In this document: positions 41,727 through 49,945 of the stretch, one piece after another
How positions within the stretch are numbered: the first letter of the stretch is position 1
Layout: each line of letters starts with the position of its first letter
Assembly: GCF_029428675.1 (NCBI RefSeq)
Contig: NZ_JAJNEL010000001.1
Location: forward strand, 186,001-250,000
From: Streptomyces sp. JH14
GTDB lineage: Bacteria; Actinomycetota; Actinomycetes; Streptomycetales; Streptomycetaceae
Length of the DNA: 64,000 bases
Reading direction: 5' to 3'
Made by a program: the position numbers and the translations under genes
The notes under the pieces: model-generated
Told to the model about the DNA's origin: nothing
Seen by the model: the letters and a program-made list of their open reading frames with translations, nothing else
Databases searched by the model: none

Positions 41727-42917
41727 ATGTTCTCCACCTTTCGCGGTCTGCCGCCCACGGTCTGGACCCTCTTCGCCGGCACGATCGTCAACCGGCTCGG
41801 CTATCTCGTCACTCCGTTCCTGGTGTTCTTCCTGGCCGCACGCGGCGTCACCGGCCCCCAGACCTCGTACGTCCTCGGCGCCCTGGGGGCGGGCAACCTG
41901 CTCGGACCGGCGATCGGCGGGCTGCTGGCCGACCGGATCGGCCGCCGCCCGACGATGCTCATCGGGCTTCTCGGCGCATCCGCAGCGCAGGGGGCGCTCT
42001 TCCTGGCACCAGGCGTACTGACGATGGCCGGCGCCGCACTGCTGCTCAGCGCGACCGGCGCGATGATCAGCCCGGCCGTGTACGCGCTGATGGCCGACTC
42101 CGTGGACGCGGAGCGACGACGGCGTGCGTACGCCCTGTTCGGCTGGGGCATCAACATCGGTGCGGCGGCGGCAGGCGTCCTCGGCGGCTTCCTCGCCGCA
42201 CACGGCTACTGGCTCCTCTTCGCGGTCGACGCCGGGACCATGCTGGTGTACGCCGCCGTCGTCGCCACCCGGGTGAGCGAGACCCCGCGTACGAAGGGCC
42301 GGGCCGGCGCGCGCGACGGCGTCGGATACGGCGTCGTGCTGCATGACCGGCTGATGCTCGCGCTGCTCCCGCTGTTCGGCGTCCAGCTCTTCGTCTACTC
42401 GCTGACCGAGGTCGCTCTGCCGCTCGCCATCCATGACAGTGCGCTCTCCCCCGCGGCTTACGGGGCGATGGCGGCGGTCAACGCGGTACTCGTGGTGGTC
42501 GTCCAGCCGTTCGCGACAGCCCGGCTCGCCAGGCTGCCCCAGATTCCGGTCCTCGCCGCGGGCAGCGTTCTGATCGCGGTGGGTGTGGCGCTCACGGGTG
42601 TCGCGGACAGTGTCGTGGGCTACACGCTGTCGGTGGTCGTCTGGTCCGTGGGCGAGGCGTGCGTGTCCGGGATCGCCTCGGCCATCGTCGCCAACCTCGC
42701 CCCGGCCCACGCGCGCGGCCGCTACCAGGGGGCGTTCCAGTGGACCTGGGGGGTGTCCCGGTTCGCCGCCCTCACCCTGGGCGTCACTCTCTACACGGCC
42801 CTCGGCCCGGCCGTGCTCTGGTGGACGGCGCTGCTCGCCGGTGTCCTCTGCTCCGTCGCGCCGCTCGCCCTGGCGAGCCGCGTCAGCCGCCGCGTGGACC
42901 ACACGCTGGCGGCCTGA
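41727..42917 (+). CDS. MFS transporter
   Basis: This 396-residue, 12-helix protein begins MFSTFRGLPPTVWTLFAGTIVNRLGYLVTPFLVFFLAARGVTGPQTSYVLGALGAGNLLGPAIGGLLADRIGRRPTMLIG. Motif A is GGLLADRIGRRPT. The second half holds AWSVGEA-like VVWSVGEACVSGIASAIVANLAPAHARGRYQGAFQWTWGVSRF. An in-frame ATG at 41700 adds nine residues that look unlike the family, so 41727 is preferred; neither has a clear ribosome site. Typical multidrug exporters of the MdtH group look like this. Regulation by the divergent DUF5937 protein is inferred. Confidence 0.87.
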   Translation: MFSTFRGLPPTVWTLFAGTIVNRLGYLVTPFLVFFLAARGVTGPQTSYVLGALGAGNLLGPAIGGLLADRIGRRPTMLIGLLGASAAQGALFLAPGVLTMAGAALLLSATGAMISPAVYALMADSVDAERRRRAYALFGWGINIGAAAAGVLGGFLAAHGYWLLFAVDAGTMLVYAAVVATRVSETPRTKGRAGARDGVGYGVVLHDRLMLALLPLFGVQLFVYSLTEVALPLAIHDSALSPAAYGAMAAVNAVLVVVVQPFATARLARLPQIPVLAAGSVLIAVGVALTGVADSVVGYTLSVVVWSVGEACVSGIASAIVANLAPAHARGRYQGAFQWTWGVSRFAALTLGVTLYTALGPAVLWWTALLAGVLCSVAPLALASRVSRRVDHTLAA

Positions 42918-42931
42918 GCCGAACTGACCGT

Positions 42932-43012
42932 TCAGCGGGCACGGGCCACTTCCCGTGGCTCGACGACCCCCTCCGCTTCCGGCACACCGTGGAAACCTTC
43001 CTGCAGGGGTGA
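42932..43012 (+). pseudogene. C-terminal tail of an alpha/beta hydrolase (relic)
   Basis: Right after the MFS stop a short frame reads SAGTGHFPWLDDPLRFRHTVETFLQG and ends at 43012. The GHFPWLDDPxRFRxTVxxFL pattern is the end of alpha/beta hydrolases, the His being the catalytic one. The rest of the enzyme is absent, so a deletion probably joined the MFS gene to a hydrolase gene end. Confidence 0.55.
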
Positions 43013-43023
43013 TGGGCCGGGCC

Positions 43024-44322
43024 CTACGGCGCCGTGACCGTCAGGCCCCCGCGCCGCGGCAAGGCGAAGGCGTCGAGGTCCGCACGGGTCAGCCCGGTCA
43101 GGCGGGCGACCTCGGCGGTGTCCAGGGCACCGCAGTCGATGCCGCGCAGCAGGTAGCCGCTGAGGGCCTTGGCGGTGGCGGGTTCGTCCATGACGTCGCC
43201 GCCCGCCTTGGCCACGTATGCCGCAAGGCGGGCGGCGGCCTGCTCCAGGCCCTCGCGGTAGAAGGTGTAGACGGCTGCGTAACGGGTCGGCAGGTGGCCC
43301 GGGTGCATGTCCCATCCCTGGTAGTAGGCACGGGCCAAGGCCCGGCGGGTGAGGCCGTAGTGGAGCCGCCAGGCCTCGTGCACCCGGTGGGTCGGGCCGA
43401 CCGGGAGGACATTGGTCGAGCCGTCCGACACCCGTACGCCGGTGCCGGCGGCGGCCACCTGCATGACGGCCTTGGCGTGGTCGGCGGCCGGATGGTCGCT
43501 GGCCTGGTAGGCGGCACTGACCCCGACGCATGCGCTGTAGTCGAAGGTGCCGTAGTGCAGGCCGGTCGCACGGCCCCGGGAGGCGTCGATCATACGGGCC
43601 ACGGCCGCGGTGCCGTCGGCGGCGAGGATCGACTGGCTGGTCTCGATCTGGATCTCGAACCCGAGCCGGCCCGACGGCAGGCCGTGAGCCTCTTCGAAGG
43701 CTTCGAGCAGGCGGACGAAGGCGGTGACCTGTTCGGGGTACGTCACCTTGGGCAGGGTGAGGATCAGTCCGTCGGGGAGGCCGCCCGCCTGCATCAGGCC
43801 GGTGAGGAAGATGTCCGTGGTGCGGATGCCCCGGTCGCGCACGGCCGCTTCCATGCACTTCATCCGGATGCCCATGTACGGGGCCGCCGTGCCGTTCCCG
43901 TACGCCTCTGAGACCAGCCGGGCGGCGCGGGCCGCGGCCTCGTCCTCCTCGGCGTCGGGACGGGGGCCGTAGCCGTCCTCGAAGTCGATCCGCAGATCCT
44001 CGACGGGCTCGCGGCTCAGCTTGGCACGCACGCGATCGTGGACGGGCGCGGCAAGATCCTCCGGGATGCCGAGAACCGCGGCGAACGAGGCCGCGTCGGG
44101 GGCGTGTTCGTCGAGGGCCTTCAGCGCCTGGTCGCCCCAGGACCGGAGGGTGCCGGCGGTGAAGACGTCACCGGGGACGTAGACCGTGTGGACGGGCTGG
44201 CGGGTGCCCGGGTCTCCCGGGTAACGGCGGGCGAGCTCGGCGTCCACCGCGGTGAGGGAGGCACTGATCTCCTCGCTGACCGCACCGGCGAGGCTCGTTG
44301 CCACCTTCTCCTGCTGACCCAT
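43024..44322 (-). CDS. DUF6986 aldolase/citrate-lyase-like protein
   Basis: This 432-residue TIM-barrel protein belongs to the phosphoenolpyruvate-binding aldolase superfamily. Landmarks are VEDLRIDFEDGYGPRPDAEEDEAA (acidic metal region), YMGIRMKCMEAAVRDRGIRTTDIFLTG, LILTLPKVTYPEQV, RLGFEIQIETSQSI, and GLHYGTFDYSACVGVSAAYQ. The glutamate in EIQIETSQS and the aspartate in GTFDYSA match the metal ligands of HpcH/HpaI enzymes. The reaction is unknown; the fold suggests cleavage or formation of an oxo-acid. ATG 44322 has AAGG before it. It is not coupled to etfA (171 bp apart). An IclR-like palindrome covers its leader. Confidence 0.82.
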   Translation of the reverse strand: MGQQEKVATSLAGAVSEEISASLTAVDAELARRYPGDPGTRQPVHTVYVPGDVFTAGTLRSWGDQALKALDEHAPDAASFAAVLGIPEDLAAPVHDRVRAKLSREPVEDLRIDFEDGYGPRPDAEEDEAAARAARLVSEAYGNGTAAPYMGIRMKCMEAAVRDRGIRTTDIFLTGLMQAGGLPDGLILTLPKVTYPEQVTAFVRLLEAFEEAHGLPSGRLGFEIQIETSQSILAADGTAAVARMIDASRGRATGLHYGTFDYSACVGVSAAYQASDHPAADHAKAVMQVAAAGTGVRVSDGSTNVLPVGPTHRVHEAWRLHYGLTRRALARAYYQGWDMHPGHLPTRYAAVYTFYREGLEQAAARLAAYVAKAGGDVMDEPATAKALSGYLLRGIDCGALDTAEVARLTGLTRADLDAFALPRRGGLTVTAP

Positions 44323-44346
44323 GTCGGCACCTTCCGCGCTGTCTGC

Positions 44347-44361
44347 TTCCGCTTTCCGGAA
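44347..44361. promoter_or_regulatory. TTCCG-N5-CGGAA palindrome in the DUF6986 leader
   Basis: TTCCG-CTTTC-CGGAA is an inverted repeat like the sites of IclR-family repressors. It lies 25 bp upstream of the start codon and ~12 bp downstream of the predicted transcription start, a normal position for repression. No IclR gene is nearby, so the regulator would act in trans. Confidence 0.45.
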
Positions 44362-44379
44362 TCGCTAATCCGCATGGTG

Positions 44380-44408
44380 AAGCTATAAGGCGGTCACATC
44401 TGCGTCAA
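44380..44408 (-). promoter_or_regulatory. Promoter of the DUF6986 gene
   Basis: Read on the minus strand, TTGACG (44408-44403), 17 bp and TAGCTT (44385-44380) form a good vegetative promoter. Confidence 0.6.
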
Positions 44409-44493
44409 TGGTGATCGGAAACGGCCCGGGGCCGCACGGTGAGAACACACCGCGCGGCCCCGGACCGTCGGAACAGCACATAGTCCCCGGGGG

Positions 44494-45456
44494 TCAGCCC
44501 TTGCGGGTGTTGACCTCTTCGGTGAGCTGGGGGACGACCTGGAAGAGGTCGCCGACGATGCCGTAGTCGACGAGGTCGAAGATCGGGGCCTCGGCGTCCT
44601 TGTTGATCGCGACGATGGTCTTCGAGGTCTGCATCCCGGCCCGGTGCTGGATCGCGCCGGAGATCCCGGACGCGATGTACAGCTGCGGGGAGACGGACTT
44701 GCCGGTCTGGCCGACCTGGTTGGAGTGCGGGTACCAGCCGGCGTCGACCGCGGCACGCGAGGCACCGACCGCCGCGCCGAGGGAGTCCGCGAGCGCCTCG
44801 ATGAGGTGGAAGTTCTCCGCACCGTTGACCCCGCGGCCGCCGGAGACCACGATCGCGGCCTCGGTCAGCTCCGGGCGCCCGGTCGACTCGCGCGGGGTCC
44901 GCGACAGCACCTTCGTGCCGGTCGCCTGCGCACCGAAGGTGACCGCCAGGGTCTCGACCGCACCGGCGGCCGGGGCCGCCTCGACCGGCGCCGAGTTCGG
45001 CTTGACGGTGATGACCGGGGTGCCCTTGGAGACCCGGGACTTCGTGGTGAACGACGCGGCGAACGCGGACTGCGTGGCGACCGGGCCCAGCTCACCGGCC
45101 TCCAGATCGACGGCGTCGGTGATGATCCCGGAACCGATCCGGACCGCGAGACGCGCCGCGATCTCCTTGCCCTCCGCCGACGACGGAACCAGCACCGCTG
45201 CCGGCGACACCGCCTCCACAGCGGCCTGCAGCGCGTCGACCTTCGGCACGACCAGATAGTCGGCGAACTCCGCCGCCTCCGCGGCCAGAACCCTCACCGC
45301 ACCGTGCTCGGCCAGCACCGCCGCCGTCGCGGCGGCACCGGCACCCAGAGCAACAGCGACCGGCTCACCGATCCGACGCGCCAGCGTCAACAGCTCCAGC
45401 GTGGGCTTGCGGACGGCACCGTCCACGTGGTCGACATAGACGAGAACTTCAGCCAT
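44494..45456 (-). CDS. etfA: Electron transfer flavoprotein subunit alpha
   Basis: The protein has 320 residues and takes electrons from acyl-CoA dehydrogenases with EtfB, passing them on to an ETF-quinone reductase. It begins [30 protein letters not shown]. The FAD-binding C-terminal half has [72 protein letters not shown] and [29 protein letters not shown], both signatures of the alpha chain. It lies 92 bp downstream of etfB in the same operon. AGGAGA precedes the ATG. Confidence 0.96.
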   Translation of the reverse strand: MAEVLVYVDHVDGAVRKPTLELLTLARRIGEPVAVALGAGAAATAAVLAEHGAVRVLAAEAAEFADYLVVPKVDALQAAVEAVSPAAVLVPSSAEGKEIAARLAVRIGSGIITDAVDLEAGELGPVATQSAFAASFTTKSRVSKGTPVITVKPNSAPVEAAPAAGAVETLAVTFGAQATGTKVLSRTPRESTGRPELTEAAIVVSGGRGVNGAENFHLIEALADSLGAAVGASRAAVDAGWYPHSNQVGQTGKSVSPQLYIASGISGAIQHRAGMQTSKTIVAINKDAEAPIFDLVDYGIVGDLFQVVPQLTEEVNTRKG

Positions 45457-45548
45457 GACAATGCTCTCCTGCGAGTTGCGAAGAAACGAGGAACGGATGG
45501 GAATGACAACCCGCGGGCCCGGACGAACTCCCGGCCCGCCACAGCCGC

Positions 45549-46334
45549 CTAGATGAACTTCTGGCCCGCCAGGAACTCGGCGAGCTGCTTGCCGCCCTCA
45601 CCCTCGTCCTTGACGATCGTGCCCGCCGTGCGAGCCGGACGCTGCGCCGCAGAATCCACCGCGGTCCACGCACCCGCCAGACCGACCTCGTCCGCGTCGA
45701 TCTCCAGATCCTCCAGATCCAACGACTCGACCGGCTTCTTCTTCGCCGCCATGATCCCCTTGAACGACGGATACCGCGCCTCACCCGACTGGTCCGTCAC
45801 CGACACCACCGCCGGCAACGACGCCTGCAACTGCTCGGACGCACTGTCACCGTCCCGACGCCCGGTCACCGTGCCGCCCTCGACCTTCACCTCGGACAAC
45901 AACGTCACCTGCGGCACACCCAGACGCTCCGCCAGCACCGCCGGCAGCACCCCCATCGTCCCGTCCGTCGACGCCATCCCACACACGACCAGGTCGTAAC
46001 CCGTCTTCTCGATCGCCTTCGCCAGCACCAGCGACGTACCGATCACATCACTGCCATGCAGATCGTCGTCCTCGACATGAACGGCCTTGTCCGCACCCAT
46101 CGACAACGCCTTGCGCAACGCGTCCTTGGCATCCTCCGGACCCACCGTCAACACAGTGATCTCCGCATCGTCCGCCTCGTCCGCGATCTGCAGCGCCTGC
46201 TCCACCGCATACTCGTCCAGCTCCGACAGCAGACCGTCGACATCCTCACGGTCCAGCGTCAGGTCATCGGCGAAATGCCGGTCACCGGTGGCGTCGGGCA
46301 CGTACTTCACACAGACAACGATCCTCAAGCTCAC
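45549..46334 (-). CDS. etfB: Electron transfer flavoprotein subunit beta
   Basis: The protein has 261 residues: [50 protein letters not shown], then [48 protein letters not shown]. The [14 protein letters not shown] motif and the AMP-binding region are the family signature. It starts at GTG 46334 with AGGAGA upstream. It forms a heterodimer with EtfA. The promoter region holds a CAAGCGCTTG palindrome that may link the pair to fatty-acid control. Confidence 0.96.
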   Translation of the reverse strand: MSLRIVVCVKYVPDATGDRHFADDLTLDREDVDGLLSELDEYAVEQALQIADEADDAEITVLTVGPEDAKDALRKALSMGADKAVHVEDDDLHGSDVIGTSLVLAKAIEKTGYDLVVCGMASTDGTMGVLPAVLAERLGVPQVTLLSEVKVEGGTVTGRRDGDSASEQLQASLPAVVSVTDQSGEARYPSFKGIMAAKKKPVESLDLEDLEIDADEVGLAGAWTAVDSAAQRPARTAGTIVKDEGEGGKQLAEFLAGQKFI

Positions 46335-46476
46335 GCCGGCTCTCCTACTGCATCGTCATTTCTGGGCTGCCTTGTTGCACGCAGCATAGGCGCCTGATGG
46401 GGCGGTTTCCGGTCGGGGCGACCGGCGCTCCGAGGGAAATATTACTAAGCAGTACACCCAGTACGTACCCCATAAG

Positions 46477-46486
46477 CAAGCGCTTG
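46477..46486. promoter_or_regulatory. CAAGCGCTTG palindrome upstream of etfBA
   Basis: This perfect 10 bp palindrome, within AAGCAAGCGCTTGGA, lies ~145 bp upstream of etfB. Similar CAAGC-GCTTG sites are bound by TetR-type repressors of fatty-acid breakdown, as far as I recall; the specific regulator is not known here. Confidence 0.4.
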
Positions 46487-46535
46487 GAACTGTGACCTAG
46501 CCAACGCACCGTAGCCAAGTGCCACCTGGGTGTTC

Positions 46536-47042
46536 TCATTCCCGGAGCGCTGTGAAACGGCCCTGGTGATAGACCAGCGGACGGCCTCCGCCGACCGGAT
46601 CGCCGACCACCGCCTGCGCGATCACGATGCGGTGATCACCGGCCGGGATCCGCGCCACCACGCGGCAGACCAGCCAGGCAAGCACTCCGTCGAGCAGCGG
46701 CACGCCCTCGGGTCCGTTACGCCAGTCGGTGGACGGCCCGAAGCGGTCGGCCCCGCTGCGCGCGAACGTGGCGGCCACCTCCTGCTGGTGCTCGCCGAGT
46801 ATGTGGACCCCGATGTGTTCGGCCTCCGCCACGACCGGCCAGCTGGAGGACGAGGTCCCCACACCGAAGGAGATCAGCGGCGGCTCGGCGGCGACGGAGT
46901 TCAGGGAGGTGGCGGTGAAGCCGACCGGCCGGTCACCGGCGGCGGTGATCACGGCCACACCGGCGGCGTGCTGCCGGAAGACGGAACGGAGGAGATCGGG
47001 GGATGCCGTGCGGGCGGTGCCGAGCTCGGGCGAAGCCGTCAT
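46536..47042 (-). CDS. Flavin reductase family protein (HpaC-like)
   Basis: The protein has 168 residues. The flavin-binding split barrel shows LLRSVFRQHAAGVAVITAAGDRPVGFTATSLNSVAAEPPLISFGVGTSSSSWPVV and HIGVHILGEHQQEVAATFARSGADRFGPSTDWRNGPEGVPLLDGVLAWLVCRVVARIPAGDHRIVIAQAV. The GFTATSxxSVxxxPPLxxF pattern and the final GDHxIVxxxV strand are diagnostic. It supplies reduced flavin to a monooxygenase or reduces flavins directly. The ATG at 47042 has AAGGA as ribosome site. A 26-residue leader peptide ends 43 bp upstream and probably controls it. Confidence 0.9.
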   Translation of the reverse strand: MTASPELGTARTASPDLLRSVFRQHAAGVAVITAAGDRPVGFTATSLNSVAAEPPLISFGVGTSSSSWPVVAEAEHIGVHILGEHQQEVAATFARSGADRFGPSTDWRNGPEGVPLLDGVLAWLVCRVVARIPAGDHRIVIAQAVVGDPVGGGRPLVYHQGRFTALRE

Positions 47043-47085
47043 GGAGATGTCCTTCTGCGAGGGGGGCATACGGGGCCGTGGGTGC

Positions 47086-47166
47086 TCAGACACCCGGACA
47101 GCGCGCACTCGCGTTGCGGGCCAGGTCCACATGGGCCCGGCCGTAGAGAAGGAGTTCCGGCGGCAT
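47086..47166 (-). CDS. Putative leader peptide before the flavin reductase gene
   Basis: This 26-codon ORF on the minus strand reads MPPELLLYGRAHVDLARNASARC and ends PGV. The core RxHVDLxRxASAxC matches the small actinobacterial leader peptides seen before sulfur, cysteine and redox genes. A promoter ends six bases before its ATG, so it would be translated leaderless. Control could work by ribosome stalling at the Cys codon when cysteine is short; this is inference from the family. Confidence 0.65.
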   Translation of the reverse strand: MPPELLLYGRAHVDLARNASARCPGV

Positions 47167-47172
47167 AGCGTC

Positions 47173-47202
47173 AGACTGACGATGCGTGGTGGGTGCAGTC
47201 AA
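47173..47202 (-). promoter_or_regulatory. Promoter of the leader peptide/flavin reductase unit
   Basis: On the minus strand TTGACT (47202-47197), 18 bp and CAGTCT (47178-47173) precede the leader ATG (47166) by six bases. The -35 box is strong, the -10 box weaker. Confidence 0.5.
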
Positions 47203-47238
47203 GAGGGTTCCGCAATGTGGGAGATGCATCACGGTGCG

Positions 47239-47565
47239 TCACATTGCGCGCCCCAGTGCCGCGACCACATCCACCGTGCGCGGCTGCCCGACCGCCTGGC
47301 GGACGATGCGGCCGGCTGCGTCGAGGACGAGCACCGTCGGCGTGCGGCTGATGCCGAGTTCGCGTACGAGAGTGAGATGCGCCTCGGCATCGATCTCGAC
47401 GTGAGCGACGCCGTCGACCATCCCCGCCACCTCGACGAGGGTGCGGCGGGTGGCCCGGCAGGGCTGGCAGAAGGCGCTGGAGAACTGCACGAGGGTTGCT
47501 CTCTCCCCCAATTCCGCACCGAGTTGGGCCGCGTCCAGCCTTCTCACGCCTGTCTGCCCGTCCAC
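47239..47565 (-). CDS. Thioredoxin family protein
   Basis: This 108-residue thioredoxin fold has active-site LVQFSSAFCQPCRATRRTL (CxxC as CQPC) and the cis-Pro region GISRTPTVLVLDAAGRIVRQAVGQP. There is no signal peptide, so it acts in the cytoplasm. The start is GTG 47565 with AGGAGG upstream. The atypical CQPC pair suggests a reductase with a different redox potential from housekeeping thioredoxin (CGPC). It precedes the leader peptide/flavin reductase on the same strand but has a promoter between. Confidence 0.9.
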   Translation of the reverse strand: MDGQTGVRRLDAAQLGAELGERATLVQFSSAFCQPCRATRRTLVEVAGMVDGVAHVEIDAEAHLTLVRELGISRTPTVLVLDAAGRIVRQAVGQPRTVDVVAALGRAM

Positions 47566-47783
47566 CTTCGGCCTCCTGTCAGAGCTCTTCGCACAGGGTG
47601 AGCGCCCCCGCGCGCGGCGACATTCCCGAAGCTTCCACGTGACGAGAATCTCGCGCCCCGCGCCCGCCGGGACTGGCCAGGGCGACGCGCATGGGGCACG
47701 ATCGCCCCAATGCCGAAAACCTACGGCTGCGTAACTTCCGCCGGGAGAACCCTCCTCAGGCGCAGAAGAAGGGTCTTCCCCAG

Positions 47784-48506
47784 ATGGCAGAACTCGTCTA
47801 TCGGCCGGTCATCGGCGCCGCTCGCACCATGTTCAAGGCGTTGGACCTGAAGATCGACACTCAGGGTTCGGAGCACATCCCGAAGACCGGCGGTGCCGTA
47901 CTGGTCAGCAACCACATCAGCTATCTCGATTTCATCTTCTCCGGGCTGACCACTCTGCCGCAGAAGCGGCTGGTGCGTTTCATGGCGAAGGAGTCGGTCT
48001 TCCGGCACAAGGTCTCCGGTCCGCTGATGCGCGGCATGAAGCACATTCCCGTCGACCGCAAGCAGGGCGAGGACGCGTATCAGCACGCACTCGCCTCGCT
48101 GCGGTCCGGCGAGATCATCGGCGTTTTCCCCGAGGCGACCATCTCGCAGTCGTTCACCCTGAAGAGCTTCAAGTCGGGCGCCGCACGACTGGCCCAGGAA
48201 GCCGGCGTACCGCTGATCCCGATGGCCCTGTGGGGAACCCAGCGGATCTGGACCAAGGGCCGGCCGCGCAACTTCAAGCGCAGCCACATCCCGGTGACGA
48301 TCCGGGTCGGTGAGCCGGTGGAAGCCCCCACCGACCAGTACGCGGGTGCGATCACCCGGCGGCTGCGCGAGCGCGTGCAGGAGCTTCTCGAAGCGGCCCA
48401 GCGCTCCTATCCGGTGCGGCCGAGGGACGCGAGCGACACCTGGTGGGTGCCCGCGCATCTCGGCGGTACGGCTCCGACGCCCGCCGAGGTGCGTGAGGCG
48501 AGCTGA
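47784..48506 (+). CDS. 1-acyl-sn-glycerol-3-phosphate acyltransferase (PlsC-like)
   Basis: The protein has 240 residues. The acyltransferase motif NHISYLDFIFSG holds the catalytic H-x4-D; later motifs are MRGMKHIPVDRKQG, IGVFPEATIS (FPEGT-like, here FPEAT) and VPLIPMALWGTQRIW. It transfers an acyl chain to lysophosphatidic acid or a similar lipid at the membrane. ATG 47784 (MAELVYRPVIGAARTMFKALDLKI) is chosen; the 31 upstream in-frame codons have no family resemblance. It is transcribed alone. Confidence 0.9.
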   Translation: MAELVYRPVIGAARTMFKALDLKIDTQGSEHIPKTGGAVLVSNHISYLDFIFSGLTTLPQKRLVRFMAKESVFRHKVSGPLMRGMKHIPVDRKQGEDAYQHALASLRSGEIIGVFPEATISQSFTLKSFKSGAARLAQEAGVPLIPMALWGTQRIWTKGRPRNFKRSHIPVTIRVGEPVEAPTDQYAGAITRRLRERVQELLEAAQRSYPVRPRDASDTWWVPAHLGGTAPTPAEVREAS

Positions 48507-48536
48507 CCCGGCCGGGTCACGGCCCCAGCTGAAACG

Positions 48537-49229
48537 TCACTCCGGAGTGCGTACGGTGACCCGCGCTCCGGGGCTCAGTTTCTCCAGCGACTCGGCGAGT
48601 TCGGTGCCTGCGGCTTCGAGCTCGCCGATTGTCATGGGATCGAGGCGCTCCAGCAGGAACACCGCGTTGACGGACTGCTCAGTGAGCCGAGTGCGTACAC
48701 CCTGACGCCAATTCCACCGCCTGCAGGTGACGCCGTCGTCGTCGCACCAGACCACTTCGCCGGGCTCGGGGTGCTCCACGGTGTCCTCACCGCCCGCAAC
48801 GGTGTGGAACGGCTCCTGGCCGGTGGAGCGCACGAGCCGCATGGCGCCCTTGATGCGGTCGGTGTCCTCGCCGCCGACCGGAACCAGATGGGCGACGCTG
48901 ATCGCGTTGTAGAGGTCGACCAGCAGGTTGATGCGCGGCAGACCGGAGTCCGTGAGAGCCCGCCTGGCAAGGGCCTCGGCGGAGTTCCGGGTACGGGACG
49001 GCTTTGCGCCGAAGGCGGTATAGGTGTCCCGCCAGGCGGCGACATGGGGATGCTCGTCGGGCGCTCTGCCGTCGAGCCGCTCGACAAGCCGCCGGGTGGC
49101 GTCGTCGAGCAGGGCCGAAGTGTCTTCGTTGCTCGGCCCGTTGACCAGGCCGCGCGCCTCGACGGCGAGGTGGGTGAAACCGGGGGCGAGGGCGCGCACG
49201 TCCTCGGAAACGGTGAAACTCAGGGTCAT
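48537..49229 (-). CDS. B3/B4 domain protein, second copy
   Basis: This 230-residue protein is a relative of the one at 19008-19715. Shared landmarks are HPHVAAWRDTYTAFGAKPSRTRNSAEALARRALTDSGLPRINLLVDLYNAISVAHLVPVGGEDTDRIKGAM and PGEVVWCDDDGVTCRRWNWRQGVRTRLTEQSVNAVFLLERLD. The KPSRxRxSxEALxRR...LPRINxxVDLYNAxSVxHxxPVGGED stretch is the better-conserved free B3/B4 type. It may deacylate a mischarged tRNA or bind an amino acid. The transglutaminase-like gene lies 38 bp upstream on the same strand. Confidence 0.87.
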   Translation of the reverse strand: MTLSFTVSEDVRALAPGFTHLAVEARGLVNGPSNEDTSALLDDATRRLVERLDGRAPDEHPHVAAWRDTYTAFGAKPSRTRNSAEALARRALTDSGLPRINLLVDLYNAISVAHLVPVGGEDTDRIKGAMRLVRSTGQEPFHTVAGGEDTVEHPEPGEVVWCDDDGVTCRRWNWRQGVRTRLTEQSVNAVFLLERLDPMTIGELEAAGTELAESLEKLSPGARVTVRTPE

Positions 49230-49267
49230 CGGCTGCCTTGCCTCCGGGACGGTTCGGAACGGGACGG

Positions 49268-49867
49268 TCAGAGTGCGGTCGGGAGAGTGCGCCACAGCTG
49301 CACGCGGTCCTCGGCGCACTGCAGCGCGCGCAGAACCGCCGGATGCGGTGCTGCATAGAGTACCGGGTAGTCCACTCCATTGGACTCCGGTCCGATGGGC
49401 CAGGCCAGCCGCTCCTCGTCCAGGGAGAACTGGGCATCGACACCGGGCTTGTTCCCGCGCGGATCCTGACGGTCCCACCGGTCCCGGCCCGGCAGGCGCA
49501 CGGCGATCAGACCGTGCAGAACTCCCGGAGCTCCGGTGTCGTCGTCGAAGCCCTGGTAGCAGAGGGCGGCCGGGATGCCCGCCGCGCGCAGCAGGGCGGC
49601 CAGCGCATGGGACTTCGAATGACAGATGCCATTGCGGGTTGCGAGGACGTCGGAGGCGCGCCAGGTGACCCGCAGATCGCCCGAGTCGACGGAGTGCACC
49701 ACGGCGTCACGGACGAACTCATAGGCAGCGACCGCGTATGAGTATGCATCGACCGTCTCGGCGCGCAGCTGGTCGACCGTCTGCCGCACGAGCGGATGCT
49801 CATGATCGATGGCCGGGTCAGCGGCGAGATAGGCAGAGATCTCCGGGACTTGCTGTGTCAGCTCCAT
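49268..49867 (-). CDS. Transglutaminase-like domain protein
   Basis: The protein has 199 residues: DAYSYAVAAYEFVRDAVVHSVDSGDLRVTWRASDVLATRNGICHSKSHALAALLRAAGIPAALCYQGF. The catalytic Cys is in NGICHSKSHALAALLR and the His in GVLHGLIAVRL; an Asp is in WDRQDPRGNK. The fold is that of transglutaminase-like cysteine peptidases of the bacterial type (DUF3857-free, stand-alone). There is no signal peptide. It is co-directional with and 38 bp upstream of the B3/B4 gene, so they may be one transcript. Substrate unknown. Confidence 0.9.
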   Translation of the reverse strand: MELTQQVPEISAYLAADPAIDHEHPLVRQTVDQLRAETVDAYSYAVAAYEFVRDAVVHSVDSGDLRVTWRASDVLATRNGICHSKSHALAALLRAAGIPAALCYQGFDDDTGAPGVLHGLIAVRLPGRDRWDRQDPRGNKPGVDAQFSLDEERLAWPIGPESNGVDYPVLYAAPHPAVLRALQCAEDRVQLWRTLPTAL

Positions 49868-49945
49868 GCGCGCAGAGCATACGGAAGCGGCCGACCGGAA
49901 GCCAATGACTTTCCGACCGACCGCATATCCATACGTCGGGTGGCG

